DNA of 37,675 nt from Mycoplasma sp. CSL7503-lung (lineage in GTDB: Bacteria; Bacillota_I; Bacilli_A; Mycoplasmatales; Metamycoplasmataceae): positions 1-37,675 of the forward strand of contig NZ_JAOPHP010000008.1 in assembly GCF_025515455.1 (NCBI RefSeq). The letters are read 5' to 3'. Below, one piece after another: positions 20,713-31,968 of the stretch. Every line of letters begins with the position of its first letter. Position 1 is the stretch's first letter. The notes under the pieces were generated by a model that was given only the letters and a program-made list of their open reading frames with translations, had not been told where the DNA came from and ran no database searches. Position numbers and translations under genes: made by a program.

Positions 20713-21257
20713 TGTATGAAAAAAGACACATTTCAGCCTACGCAGTTGCTATATTTGATTTAGCTAAAGAGGAAGATAAATTTGAAATTCTACAAACAGA
20801 ATTTGAAACACTTAAAGAATTTACGGATAACAAAGATTTTATAAATTATTTATCAAATTATGATATTAGTGAAATGCATAAATTCGAAACAATAGATATT
20901 GCCTTTAAAGGTTTTCACTGAATAACTACTAATTTTATCAAGGTCATTGTTTCCAGAAAAGTTGTTAGTTACCTTAAAAAAATAATTATTGAATATCTAA
21001 AACTATCAAATCACGAATTAAGAATTCGTTTTGTAGATGTTATTTCGGCATTTCCAATCGACGAAAAACAACTTTTAGATATTAAAAACAAACTTCAAGA
21101 AAATACTCGTAGAAAAGTTAGAATTACACATCATGTGGATCCTAATTTAATTAGCGGTTTTAAAATCGTTTCCCGTACCGAAGTTTTAGAAAATAACATT
21201 AAAAACGAATTAGATAAATTAAAAAATGATATTTTAATTAATAAAAAGGAGGTTTAG
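20712..21257 (+). CDS. atpH: ATP synthase F1 subunit delta
   Basis: The 181-aa protein has an N-terminal helical bundle (ISAYAVAIFDLAKEE) and the C-terminal family signature DPNLISGFKIVSRTEVLENNIKNELDKLK. It joins the peripheral stalk to the F1 head. TGA at 20919 is Trp. The ATG overlaps the atpF stop, and the stop directly abuts the atpA ATG. Confidence 0.9.
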
Positions 21258-22838
21258 ATGGCAGTCAAATTAGATGATATTTCAGCGATTATTAAAGATA
21301 GAATTAAAAATATTAATTCTAATGTAGATCGTTCAGAGATCGGGAAAGTTATCTCTATTGGTGATGGTATAGCTCTTGTTAACGGGCTTGAAAAAGTTAT
21401 GAATAGTGAAATTGTTACTTTTGACAATGGTGTTTTTGGGCTTGCTCTTAACCTAGAAGAAGAAACAGTTGGTGTCGCTCTTTTTGGAGATGCTAATTCA
21501 GTTTCTGAAGGAGATTCTGTTAGAAGAACTGGTGAAGTTATTTCTATTAGTGTCGGAGATGAACTTTTAGGTAGAGTCGTAGACGCACTAGGGAATCCAA
21601 TTGATGGTAAAGGTCCAATTATCACAACTAAAAAATCAGAAATATTTAAAACAGCTTCCGGTGTTATGAGCCGTAAAGAAGTTAATCAACCTATGGAAAC
21701 AGGTATTTTAGCAATTGATACCATGATTCCGATTGGTAAAGGACAAAGAGAACTTATTATCGGTGACCGTCAAACCGGTAAAACAGCAATTGCAATTGAT
21801 ACAATTATTAATCAAAAAGATAAAAATGTTAAATGTGTTTATGTCGCAATTGGTCAAAAGAATTCAACAGTTGCTCAAATAGTTCAAAAATTATCAGATT
21901 CTGGAGCATTAGAATACACTACAATAGTTGTGGCTGGAGCTAGCGAGCTAGCGCCACAACAATATATTGCGCCTTACACTGGTGTTACAATTGCAGAAGA
22001 ATGAATGTTTAAAGGTGAAGATGTTTTAATCGTTTATGATGATTTATCAAAACACGCTATCGCTTATAGAACATTATCATTACTTTTAAGAAGACCTCCT
22101 GGTCGTGAAGCTTATCCTGGTGATGTTTTCTATTTACACTCTCAATTATTAGAACGTGCCGCAAGATTGAATAAGAACTTCGGTGGTGGTTCAATTACAG
22201 CATTACCGATTATTGAAACTCAACAAGGTGATATTTCAGCTTATATACCTACTAACGTAATTTCTATTACTGATGGTCAAATTTTTACAAAAGAAAGTTT
22301 ATTTAATTCTGGTCAAAGACCTGCGGTAGATATTGGATTTAGTGTTTCTAGGGTTGGTTCTTCAGCTCAAACAAAAGCTATGAAACAAGTTGTAGGTTCT
22401 CTGAAGTTAGAATTGGCTCAATATAATGAAATGTTAGCATTTGCTCAATTTGGATCAGATTTAGATGAATCTACAAAAACAATTCTTGATCATGGTGCAA
22501 AAGTTTATGAACTATTAAGACAAGAACAATATTCACCAATAAAACAAGAAATTCAATCAATTTTACTTGTAGGTGTTAAAGAAAGAATTATAAACCCTTT
22601 ACCTAAAGAATACATTCACGAATATCGTGACAATATAATTAATTGAGCAACAACAGATAGTGTCGGTTTATCATTGGTAAGTAGAATCTCAGAACAAGGT
22701 AAAATTACAGAAGAAGATTATAAATTAATTGAAAATACAGTCGTTAAAATAGTAAATGATATTGTTGCTACAATACCGGAATATAATCCAAACTTACATA
22801 AACAAATGCCAGAAAAATATAGTTTAAAAGATGCCTAA
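21258..22838 (+). CDS. atpA: ATP synthase F1 subunit alpha
   Basis: The 526-aa nucleotide-binding subunit has P-loop GDRQTGKTA, the catalytic-interface arginine segment ISVTDGQI-like [10 protein letters not shown], and [27 protein letters not shown] precedes the ATG, which follows the atpH stop with no gap. Length is near the usual 500-520. The 3' end overlaps atpG by 8 bases. One TGA Trp codon at 22003 interrupts the frame only under the standard code. Confidence 0.97.
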
Positions 22839-23688
22839 TTTAAATAGCTTAAAAAATAGAATTAATGTTGTTAGCAACACACAAAAAATTACTAATGCAA
22901 TGGAACTTGTTTCTACTTCAAAATTAAGAAAAATGAGAAATGACTATATAAATATTATTTCTTATCAAGAATCATTGCAAGAAACTTTCGACCAATTAAT
23001 TGCTAATATTGACGAAAATGACTTTTATGCTATTTTTCCAAAGAATTCAGATGTAAAAAGCAAATTATTTATTTTAGTAACTAGTGATTTAGGTTTATGT
23101 GGTTCGTATAATCACAATGCTTTTCAATTATTACGTGATAAAGTTTCTGAATACGATCAAATCATAGTTTTAGGAGGAAAAGGGATTAGTTTATTGGCAT
23201 CTAGTTCCTTAAAATCACAAGTTATAAAACAATATTCGAATATTGGGGATAAAATGCCATATAAATTAGCTTCAGAAATTTCAAAATTAGCTATGGAGCT
23301 ATACAAAAACAAAGAAATTAATTCAATTAATTTAGTTTATACAAAATTTATTAATAATATAAATCAAGATGCATTATGTCAACAAATTTTTCCGTTTGAT
23401 TTTACTAAAAAAGAGAATGTTCAAACAAGTAGTTCTGTAATTGAGTTTGAGCCAAATGCAGAAACAGTGCTTTCTTCTTCAGTTCCATTGTTTTTAGCAA
23501 GTACTATTTATTGTTTAAGTTCAAATTCGAAAATTTCAGAAACAGCTTCAAGACGTAATGCGATGGAAAACGCAACAAACAATGCTACAGAATTAATTTC
23601 GGATTTAAAATTAGAATACAACAGAGAACGTCAAAGTAAAATAACACAAGAATTAACAGAAATAGTTGCTGGTGCAGACGCAACTTAA
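22831..23688 (+). CDS. atpG: ATP synthase F1 subunit gamma
   Basis: The 285-aa central-stalk subunit starts with the diagnostic helix LKNRINVVSNTQKITNAMEL and has the GLCGSYN motif and the C-terminal ASRRNAMENATNNATELI. It rotates inside the alpha-beta hexamer. The ATG lies within the atpA 3' end (8-base overlap), a coupling arrangement. The 13-base gap to atpD contains AAGGAG. Confidence 0.95.
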   Translation: MPNLNSLKNRINVVSNTQKITNAMELVSTSKLRKMRNDYINIISYQESLQETFDQLIANIDENDFYAIFPKNSDVKSKLFILVTSDLGLCGSYNHNAFQLLRDKVSEYDQIIVLGGKGISLLASSSLKSQVIKQYSNIGDKMPYKLASEISKLAMELYKNKEINSINLVYTKFINNINQDALCQQIFPFDFTKKENVQTSSSVIEFEPNAETVLSSSVPLFLASTIYCLSSNSKISETASRRNAMENATNNATELISDLKLEYNRERQSKITQELTEIVAGADAT

Positions 23689-23692
23689 TTAA

Positions 23693-25092
<1,400 letters not shown>

Positions 25093-25093
<1 letters not shown>

Positions 25094-25503
25094 TGTCTAA
25101 AATGTATTTAAAAATAACTGTTCCTTCAGGTATTTTTTACGAAAATGATGTTGAAATTATTACACTTAAAATGTCGCGTGGTTATATAGGAATTCAACCA
25201 GGACATTCAACAATGTTTTCAAATATCGAAATAGGAACATTAACAATTGGTTGAGAAAATAAACCAGGTACCGAAAAATTTTTTATAGGTGGTGGTTTAA
25301 TTTATGTGCTCAAAGATAGAATTAATATCATAACAGATGATATTATAAATGTTAAAGACATTGATATTGAACGTGTAATAAAAGAAAGAGACCAATTGGA
25401 GAATAAACTTCGTGAAAATAAATATAGTGCAGCAGACGCATATAGCATGGAATTAAAACTCAAAAAAACATTATTGAGAATTGATACATATAACAAAAAA
25501 TAA
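25093..25503 (+). CDS. atpC: ATP synthase F1 subunit epsilon
   Basis: The 136-aa protein has an N-terminal beta-sandwich with GYIGIQPGHSTMFSNIEIG and the GGGLIYV strand, then a C-terminal helical hairpin (ERVIKERDQLENKL to MELKLKKTLLRI). It caps the rotor and restrains ATP hydrolysis. It is the last gene of the operon; the stop sits at the start of the first 41-bp direct repeat with its terminator. Confidence 0.94.
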
Positions 25504-25541
25504 CATATTACACCTTAGTTAAAATCTAAGGTGTTTTTATA
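25501..25541 (+). repeat. 41-bp direct repeat, copy 1 (contains atp terminator)
   Basis: This copy is identical over 41 bases to 27348-27388, in the same orientation, 1847 bp apart. It starts at the atpC stop codon and contains the operon's terminator hairpin. The two copies frame the 25684 surface-protein gene precisely. Confidence 0.95.
25510..25538 (+). terminator. Terminator of the atp operon
   Basis: ACACCTTAG and CTAAGGTGT form a 9-bp stem around TTAAAAT, followed by five T. Confidence 0.85.
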
Positions 25542-25643
25542 GTTTAAGCAAATAATAAATTTTATTTTTTGTTCATTTAAAATTTGTATTTTAAGAATAA
25601 TGGACTTGATTTGATTTTGTAAGATAATATTTTTAAAAAATCG

Positions 25644-25674
25644 TTTTTTTTTTTTTTTTTGTAGTATGTATAAT
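25644..25674 (+). promoter_or_regulatory. T17 homopolymer tract and TATAAT: probable phase-variable promoter
   Basis: An uninterrupted run of 17 T (25644-25660) ends 8 bases before a perfect TATAAT (25669-25674). The ATG of the surface-protein gene is 9 bases after that, so the mRNA would be nearly leaderless, and no Shine-Dalgarno is present. No other run in the window that I noticed exceeds about 8. A homopolymer next to the -10 box is the known switch in Mycoplasma hyorhinis vlp genes, where tract length sets on or off. Extension to this gene is inference. Confidence 0.7.
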
Positions 25675-25683
25675 TGTATAGTT

Positions 25684-27339
25684 ATGAAAAAAAGATCATT
25701 CTTTAAGTTTTTACAAACTTTTACAACTACACTTTCTTTATCTACTCTTGTTTCAATTTTAATAGCAAATAAATTTAAATACAACAATATTTTTCAAAAA
25801 ATGAATTTGTCTTTTTCTTTCGAGGATTCACACAATAAAACCTTAGAATCAGTTACTGATGAAGAATTGAAAAATAAAGATAATTTTATTACCACAAATG
25901 ACAATGTATTTTCGGTCAACTTCATTTCTGCAACTAAAAATGATTCTGGTATCATAGTTAAATATACATTAACATCAGGTTCTGAAATTTCAAAACAAAA
26001 AGAATTTTTGATTAATAAATCAGAATTTCAAGCACCCGTTAATTTTGAGAATATTAATGCTTCTTTTAGTTTTAAAGATTCACACAATAAAACCTTAGAA
26101 TCAGTTACTGATGAAGAATTGAAAAATAAGGATAATTTTATTGCCACAAATGACAATGGATTTTCTGTAAACTTCATTTTTGCAACTAAAAATGATTCTG
26201 GTATCATGGTTAAATATACATTAACATCAGGTTCCGAAACTTCAAAACAAAAAGAATTTTTGATTAATGAATCAGAATTTCAAGCACCCGTTAATTTTGA
26301 GAATATTAATGCTTCTTTTAGTTTTAAAAATTCAAAATATCGTTCTTATGACAAAATAGAAAATGAAAATTTAAATGAAACAAATATTTTATTTAACAAT
26401 TTAGATCAAGAATATAAATATCACTTTATTTCAGCAACAAAAAACGAAAATGAAATTATCATAAGGTATAAAATAAGTAAAAATTCACAATTTTCTAGTG
26501 AAAAAATAGGTGCGATATCCAAAGTTAATTTTCTTAAAGGTAACACAATAACCATTGATGAAAAAGCGGTTGAAGATGGTATTGTTATTGGGAGTATTTC
26601 GGAAGGGCCTTATCATAGTGTAAGTGAATATAATACATACAGTTTCCCCTATGATAATGCAATTTACCTACCAGATAATCTTAATATTATATGATTATTG
26701 GATAAACCACTTTATTTTCAAACAACATTTAATAATGTTAAATTTAGCATTTATATGCCTAATGTAACTTTAATACCTGAATATACTTTTTCTAATATTA
26801 ATTTAGTATCTATTGATGCCCCGAATGTAACTGAAATTTGAGGTGCTAGTTTGCAGTTACTTAACAATTTAAAAACATTAAAACTTCCAAAATTGAAAGA
26901 GATTAAAGATTATAATTCTATCCAATATTTAAGATCATTAGTTTCGTTAGATTTACCCGAATTAGAAAAAATGGAAAATGGATCTATTGATTTTACTAAT
27001 GAAAATTTTGAATCTTTACAAGAGATTTACTTTCCAAAATTAAAAGAATTACCGTATAATTTATTTAATAATCCTAATAATAATAATGACTTATATGATT
27101 CGATAAAAAAGACTCTAACAACAATTGATTTATCTGAAATAAAAACAATTCCTTATAATTCTTTTAGTGATTACACATCTCTTACAACCATAAAAATCCC
27201 TAATGTTACAAAAATTGAAAATAACGCTTTTAAAAACACACCTAATTTAAGTTTTGAAAATTCTGTTTTACCTAGTTCTATTACAAAAGAAATTTGAGAA
27301 AAAATTAAAAATGGTGAAAGTTGAAGTGAAAGCAATTAA
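25684..27339 (+). CDS. Surface protein with 84-aa repeats and BspA-like leucine-rich C-terminus
   Basis: The 551-aa protein begins with a basic N-terminus and one hydrophobic segment (residues 9-30) without lipobox Cys, so it is either secreted or membrane-anchored. Residues 36-119, 120-203 and about 204-284 are tandem repeats; the first two are nearly identical, the third diverged. Residues about 345-540 are irregular leucine-rich repeats of the BspA (LRR_5) kind, such as LTTIDLSEIKTIPYNSFSDY and LTTIKIPNVTKIENNAFKN. Such repeats act in adhesion in Treponema and Tannerella proteins; a binding role here is inference. ATG 25684 is chosen over 25666 because the latter overlaps the -10 box. TGA Trp codons occur at 26692 and beyond. 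The gene is a cassette of its own, framed by duplicated terminators. Confidence 0.8.
25789..26535 (+). repeat. Tandem 252-bp (84-aa) coding repeats, two near-identical plus one diverged
   Basis: Unit 1 is 25789-26040, unit 2 is 26041-26292, and unit 3 runs from 26293 to about 26535. Units 1 and 2 share long exact stretches (for example from GATTCACACAATAAAACC at 25825 and 26077) and differ at a few bases. The unit 2/3 border repeats the GCACCCGTTAATTTTGAGAA sequence. Such near-identity in an AT-rich fast-evolving genome suggests recent duplication and likely length variation. Confidence 0.85.
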
Positions 27340-27347
27340 AATTATTT

Positions 27348-27388
27348 TAACATATTACACCTTAGTTAAAATCTAAGGTGTTTTTATA
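27348..27388 (+). repeat. 41-bp direct repeat, copy 2 (contains terminator)
   Basis: This is a perfect copy of 25501-25541, located 9 bases after the stop of the surface-protein gene. It ends that gene's transcript (hairpin at 27357-27385) and closes the cassette. Confidence 0.95.
27357..27385 (+). terminator. Terminator of the surface-protein gene, copy of the atp terminator
   Basis: Same 9-bp stem and T run as at 25510-25538. Confidence 0.85.
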
Positions 27389-27683
27389 ATAAATAACCCA
27401 AATTTAAAAAGAAAAAATAAAATCAGTTAATTGATGATATAATAATTAAGATTTGTAAAAAAAATAATTTATAAAACACCATAATTACATAAGTTTATCT
27501 AAATAATTTTATTTACTAGTCCTTTTTGTTCTAATTTACAATTTTAAAATTATTTTTTATTAAAAATATTATTTTTTAATAAAAATTCATAATAAATTAT
27601 TTTGCACACAACAAGTTGCAAAAAGTTTTTTCATCATTTAATTCATATTTAAATATGAATTAATTATTTAGAAAGGTTAAAAT
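27389..27683 (+). promoter_or_regulatory. Long leader region of the ABC/lipoprotein operon
   Basis: This is a 295-base gap without a gene. It holds TATAAT (27438-27443) within an 18-base sequence identical to the SRP RNA promoter. Next comes an A/T-rich stretch, then a hairpin TTTTGCA/TGCAAAA followed by AGTTTTTT (about 27599-27630). A perfect 26-bp palindrome (27638-27663) follows, and finally GAAAGG before the ATG at 27684. If the promoter is right, the leader is about 235 nt and could form an attenuator or a separate small RNA. No known riboswitch is recognised. Confidence 0.45.
27638..27663. repeat. 26-bp perfect palindrome before the ABC operon
   Basis: TTAATTCATATTT is followed immediately by its reverse complement. 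It ends 7 bases before GAAAGG, so as RNA it forms a hairpin next to the ribosome site, and as DNA it could be an operator. Confidence 0.6.
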
Positions 27684-29495
27684 ATGAAAACATCAGCATA
27701 TAAATATTCGAAATTTGCTTTTAATACTGTTTTTAAGAAAAAAAGTTCAATTATTATTCCGACTTTAACTTTTATTGTTTCTTTTATCATTGGATTTGTA
27801 TTTAAGTTTGCCATAAACGAAAAATATTTACCACTTTCATCGCATCTATATATATTTGCAATTCTTATTACAACGGTTTTATTCGCATCTATTAAATCTC
27901 TAAATATTTTTAAAGATTTCGAAGAAGAAGGTTTAGAACTAGTTGGTTTATCTAAACCTATTTCAAGGAATAATTTTGTATTTGGAAAATTATTAACTTT
28001 AATTTATTTTGGGTTAATTTGATCATCAATTTTATTCATATCAGCATTGCTTTCTACATACGCATTATATTCATCTGTGAATCTTTTTGTTTACTCATTA
28101 TTATTTTTCGTTGTAGGATTAGCAACTTATTTATTAATTGGATTAATAACTTCTTTAATAAGTTATAAACTAAGCCAAAAAATATCAATTACATTACCGT
28201 TAGTGTTTTTTATCCCTTTAGCATTAGGGGGTTCATTACTGTCAGCTAATGCTACTACAAATGTAAATAACGCTGCATACTATATAAATAAAAAATACCC
28301 TTACCATTTTTCAGGTAACGAGGTAAATGTAGAACCTTATTTTATTAACAATAACAAAGATGAATTATTGTTAATGCCAAATGGTTATGAAAATAAAAAA
28401 TTTACACAAGAACAAATTGATTACTTAAAAGAGGTTATGAATATTGCTAATAAATCTTCAAGTGAATGACAAGTTTATTCATGATTATCTGTCCCTTATC
28501 AATTGTTAGATATCTTTAACTTTAAAGATCAAAATGTATTTGAATCTATTAGTAAAAATAGTTTTTCAAATCAAGATAATTATGTTTATTACAATAATCT
28601 AGATAGCATTTTATTTAAGTACAAGTTGGATGAAAATGTAAATCAAAAGAAATTTAGTGTAACAGATAAAAGTAGAAATAGTGAAAAATATATAGTTCCC
28701 GGTTTATTAAAATCAAATTCTGTTATTCCTAATAGCGTTAATACGGATATTATTTACGCAAGAGAGGACGCTTCAAGCGTTAATGTTTCATTTCCTGAAG
28801 ATAATTCAGAATTTTCTGCGGAAAATAATTTGGTTGGAAAATTAAAATGAAAATACGTTTTTGAAGTTTTACAAGACTCAGCATTTAACTTTATCGCTAG
28901 AGAGTTCGTTGAAAAATTCAAAAGTGAAATGAATCAAAACAAAGAAATAATAGATCCTGTTCAGTTAAAATGAAAATTACTAGATAGACTTTCAGAATTT
29001 ATTAATAATAACGAAAGTCAAATCAATCAATATTCAAATTCTAACTTAGTATTGTTTGATGAACATGCAGTTAAAGATAAAAAATTACAATCTGAAATCG
29101 AAAGAAAAATTTACTTTGCAACCGCAATATTAAACTTTATTTATTTTAATTATCAAAATAGCGACATTTTTGAAGCCGTAATTGTAGATCAAGAAAAACC
29201 AGATTCGTTTGGTGATAATAGAATAGAATTACGTATCGCTGGATTTAAGTACTTAATTGGTGGTTATGAAGGTTTCGAGAAAAAACTATTTGTAAAAGAA
29301 AATAAAGTTTTAATTAGATATGATTTAATTGATAGTAAAACTAATTATCTTTTCCAAAGTCAAGATCAATTATTTGCGATTAACAGAGAAAAACAAATAG
29401 TAAATAAAAATGTTTATTTTGTACTATGATTAATAATTATTGGAGGACTATTTGCATCCGTATTTGTTTTATACAAAAGAAAGGAATTTAAATAG
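27684..29495 (+). CDS. ABC transporter permease with large extracytoplasmic domain
   Basis: The 603-aa protein has about six hydrophobic helices in residues 20-195 and one near the C-terminus (VLWLIIIGGLFASVFVLY). Between them lie some 375 mostly polar residues, presumably outside the cell. The layout suggests an ABC-2-type permease carrying an external domain; no family motif is clear. A short charged segment EEGLELVGLSKPISR after helix 3 could be the coupling helix to the ATPase; similar text occurs in ABC-2 permeases. GAAAGG precedes the ATG. The ATPase gene starts 2 bases after the stop. Confidence 0.75.
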
Positions 29496-29497
29496 TT

Positions 29498-30202
29498 ATG
29501 GAAAAAATTTTAGAAGTTAACAACTTAAAAAAAATATTTTCAAAATCTAATCGTGGAATTGATGAAATTAGTTTTTCAGTAAATTCCGGTTCATTTCATG
29601 CTTTTATAGGTGAGAACGGTGCCGGTAAAACAACAACTATTAAAACGATAATTGGAGCTTACACAAATTACCAAGGAGATGTTTTAATTAATAATATCGA
29701 TATTAAAAACGCTGAAGCACGTGAAATTTTAGGGTATGTTCCTGAGGTCGCGATATTTCCAAAAGAATTAACAGTTTATAACTATTTATATAATTTATCG
29801 ATTTTATCAAATATTAAAAAAGAAGTTGCAAAAGAAAGAATTTATCATTATTTAAAATTATTTAATATTGAAAATTTAATCAACGAAAAACCATACAATT
29901 TTTCATCAGGTCAAAAGAAGAAAGTTTTACTAATTCAAGCGTTATTGCATAATCCTAAATTATTAATTTTAGATGAGCCGGCGGCCAATTTAGATCCTAC
30001 TGCAAGATTTGAGTTATTTTCGTTATTAAAAAACATTAATAAAAATGAAAAAATTACTATTTTAATTAGTTCCCATGTTTTAGCAGAAATAGACAAATAT
30101 GTTGATTCTGTAACACTTATTCATAATGGTCAAATATTATATTCCGGAGATAAGAAGGAGTCATTAGAAAAACTATTTTATGAAAAAGTTATTTCTAACT
30201 AG
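29498..30202 (+). CDS. ABC transporter ATP-binding protein
   Basis: The 234-aa ATPase has Walker A GENGAGKTT, a Q-loop region weakly kept (GYVPEVA), signature FSSGQKKK, Walker B LLILDEPAANLD and switch His in LISSHVL. It belongs to the CcmA/ABC-2 exporter-type branch (GLD-like DPTARFELF). It surely drives the adjacent permease. The 3' end overlaps the first lipoprotein gene by 23 bases in another frame, which ties production of transporter and lipoproteins. Confidence 0.92.
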   Translation: MEKILEVNNLKKIFSKSNRGIDEISFSVNSGSFHAFIGENGAGKTTTIKTIIGAYTNYQGDVLINNIDIKNAEAREILGYVPEVAIFPKELTVYNYLYNLSILSNIKKEVAKERIYHYLKLFNIENLINEKPYNFSSGQKKKVLLIQALLHNPKLLILDEPAANLDPTARFELFSLLKNINKNEKITILISSHVLAEIDKYVDSVTLIHNGQILYSGDKKESLEKLFYEKVISN

Positions 30203-31157
30203 TTTTAGTTTATTTGCCTTACCAATAAGTGTAATAAGTTGTATAAGTAGTCAAGATCAGAAAAAACAAAATATTTCATATAAAGTTAAAGAGAAAAATT
30301 ATTTTTACAAAAATACTTATATCGAATCAATTTTAAATTTCTTTTCTAACCAAAACGAAAATGAAAAAAATATATATGTTTTTCAACAAGAAAATAAATC
30401 TGATGCTAAATATAATGAATTAAAGTATGCATTTGTATATGATCCTGTTTTTATCACTAATAGTGTTCATAAAAATGGTGATTATAATTATTTAGCAAAT
30501 AAATCTAAAGATGTAATCAAAAACGCATTATCAAACGATTGATATTGAACATTAAACAATATTTCGCATTTTAAGTATGTGTTTAATCCTTACGGAGATA
30601 AATATCGTGCTTTTGATAAAGAAAAAGAGTATTTTGAACAAGTTCAAAATAATTTCGGTTCATTAACTATTAATATAGAAAATATTAATCCGATGAATTT
30701 GATGAAATTTGATTTTAAAGATATTGAAATGTTGAAAAATAGCAATATTTATACAAATAAAGAATCTTGGTATTTAATTTTTGATAATAATAAAGCTATT
30801 AAGATTTGAAAATTTATTGAAAATGGTGTTCCAAAAATTCAAATTATGACCGATTTATTAGTTTTTAACGATTCTAATAACATCGAAGAACAATTAAAAA
30901 ATTTAGAAGATTTAATCTATCAAAAACGTTTAGAAGAGTTTAATAGAGAATATGAATATGCTAAAGAAGATGCTGAATCGGAAGGTGAAACTTTCGACGA
31001 AGCATCATTCTTTAAGGAACACAACGACAAAGAATACATGGAATTTCAAGCTATTTATCAATACAATGGACACTTTACAAGTGCTTTAGACGAAATTAAT
31101 AAAGAAGGATTGAAAATATATAGATTTAGCATGAGGTTTATCGATGAACAAAATTAA
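30180..31157 (+). CDS. Lipoprotein 1 of a tandem family, aromatic-rich
   Basis: The 325-aa protein has a lipoprotein signal with lipobox VISC (Cys 21). It shares with the next two genes an N-terminal segment (TYIESILNFFSNQNENE) and, about 90 residues on, an aromatic motif (NDWYWTLNNISHFKYVF), then WYLIFDNNKAIKI. An acidic insertion (EYEYAKEDAESEGETFDEAS) is special to this copy. The pattern fits what mycoplasma annotations call aromatic cluster surface proteins; I am not certain of that name. Two UGA Trp codons fall in the aromatic motif. It overlaps the ATPase gene by 23 and the next lipoprotein by 14 bases. Confidence 0.8.
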
Positions 31158-31968
31158 TAAAATATTTTTAAAGCTTTCTTTATTAGGTGTTTCTACAACA
31201 TTATTTTCTGTTGTGTCATGTATAAATAGTAGTGAAAATTCACAATTAAAAAACAAAATACCAACTGGTTTTGAATTTGTTCCAAACAATTTAAATCCAC
31301 AAGAAATTGCTACTAATGAAATAATTGACAATTTAGTTAACTTAAGATTTAGAGATGATGAAGTTGGTAAAGTTAATTTTTTAAATTCTCAAAAAAACGA
31401 AGAAGAATTATTTAACCAATTTAGTGAATTAAGTAGAAAGTATTTAGAATTCAAAACAGATGAAGGTTTAAACTTATTAAGAAGTTTTTATACAAATAAT
31501 TGATTATTTGTAATTAAAAATATAGAAAAATTTAGTTGAACTTATTCTAATTGATGAACATTCCCAGAATTAGAAACAGCTAAACATACTGAAGAATTTT
31601 TCGCTCGTTTAGATAAACAATCAAGACCGGATAATTTAAAATTCTTCGATAACTATTGAGATCAATTAAGAGAAGGTGATGAATCATTTGAATCACCAAA
31701 CGACGTTTATTACTTAAGAAAAGGTAGAATATTAATAAGAGTATTAATTTCCAAAAATAATGACGAAAACAAAGTTTTAACTTTTGACAAAATTGCTTAT
31801 TTTTCAAGATCTAGAACACAAAATATATCTATTAAATTAGTATCTGACGCTTATCATAATGGTATTGTTCACCGTCAACAACAAGGTTTTGACTCATTCG
31901 AAAAAGAAGTAATAGATAATTTTGGTTTTCCAGCCCTTGGTGCATTAGTTTATAAAGGTGGTAAATAA
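31144..31968 (+). CDS. Lipoprotein 2 of a tandem family, aromatic-rich
   Basis: The 274-aa protein has lipobox VVSC (Cys 26). Paralog marks are NEIIDNLVNLRFRDDE, the cluster NNWLFVIKNIEKFSWTYS with WW following, and DVYYLRKGRILIRVLIS. Most Trp are UGA. The start overlaps the previous gene by 14 bases and the stop overlaps the next start by one (TAATG), so all three lipoproteins are translationally linked. Confidence 0.8.

Noticed and set aside
21254..21625. A 123-aa frame on the minus strand opposite atpA
   Set aside because: It is the complement of a highly conserved gene, has no ribosome site, and its Ser/Pro/Thr-rich text is typical of antisense to coding AT-rich DNA.
30180..30202. The 23-base overlap of ATPase and lipoprotein as a sign of sequence error
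   Set aside because: The ATPase reaches normal length and the lipoprotein signal is complete from ATG 30180, so a true overlap is the simpler reading.
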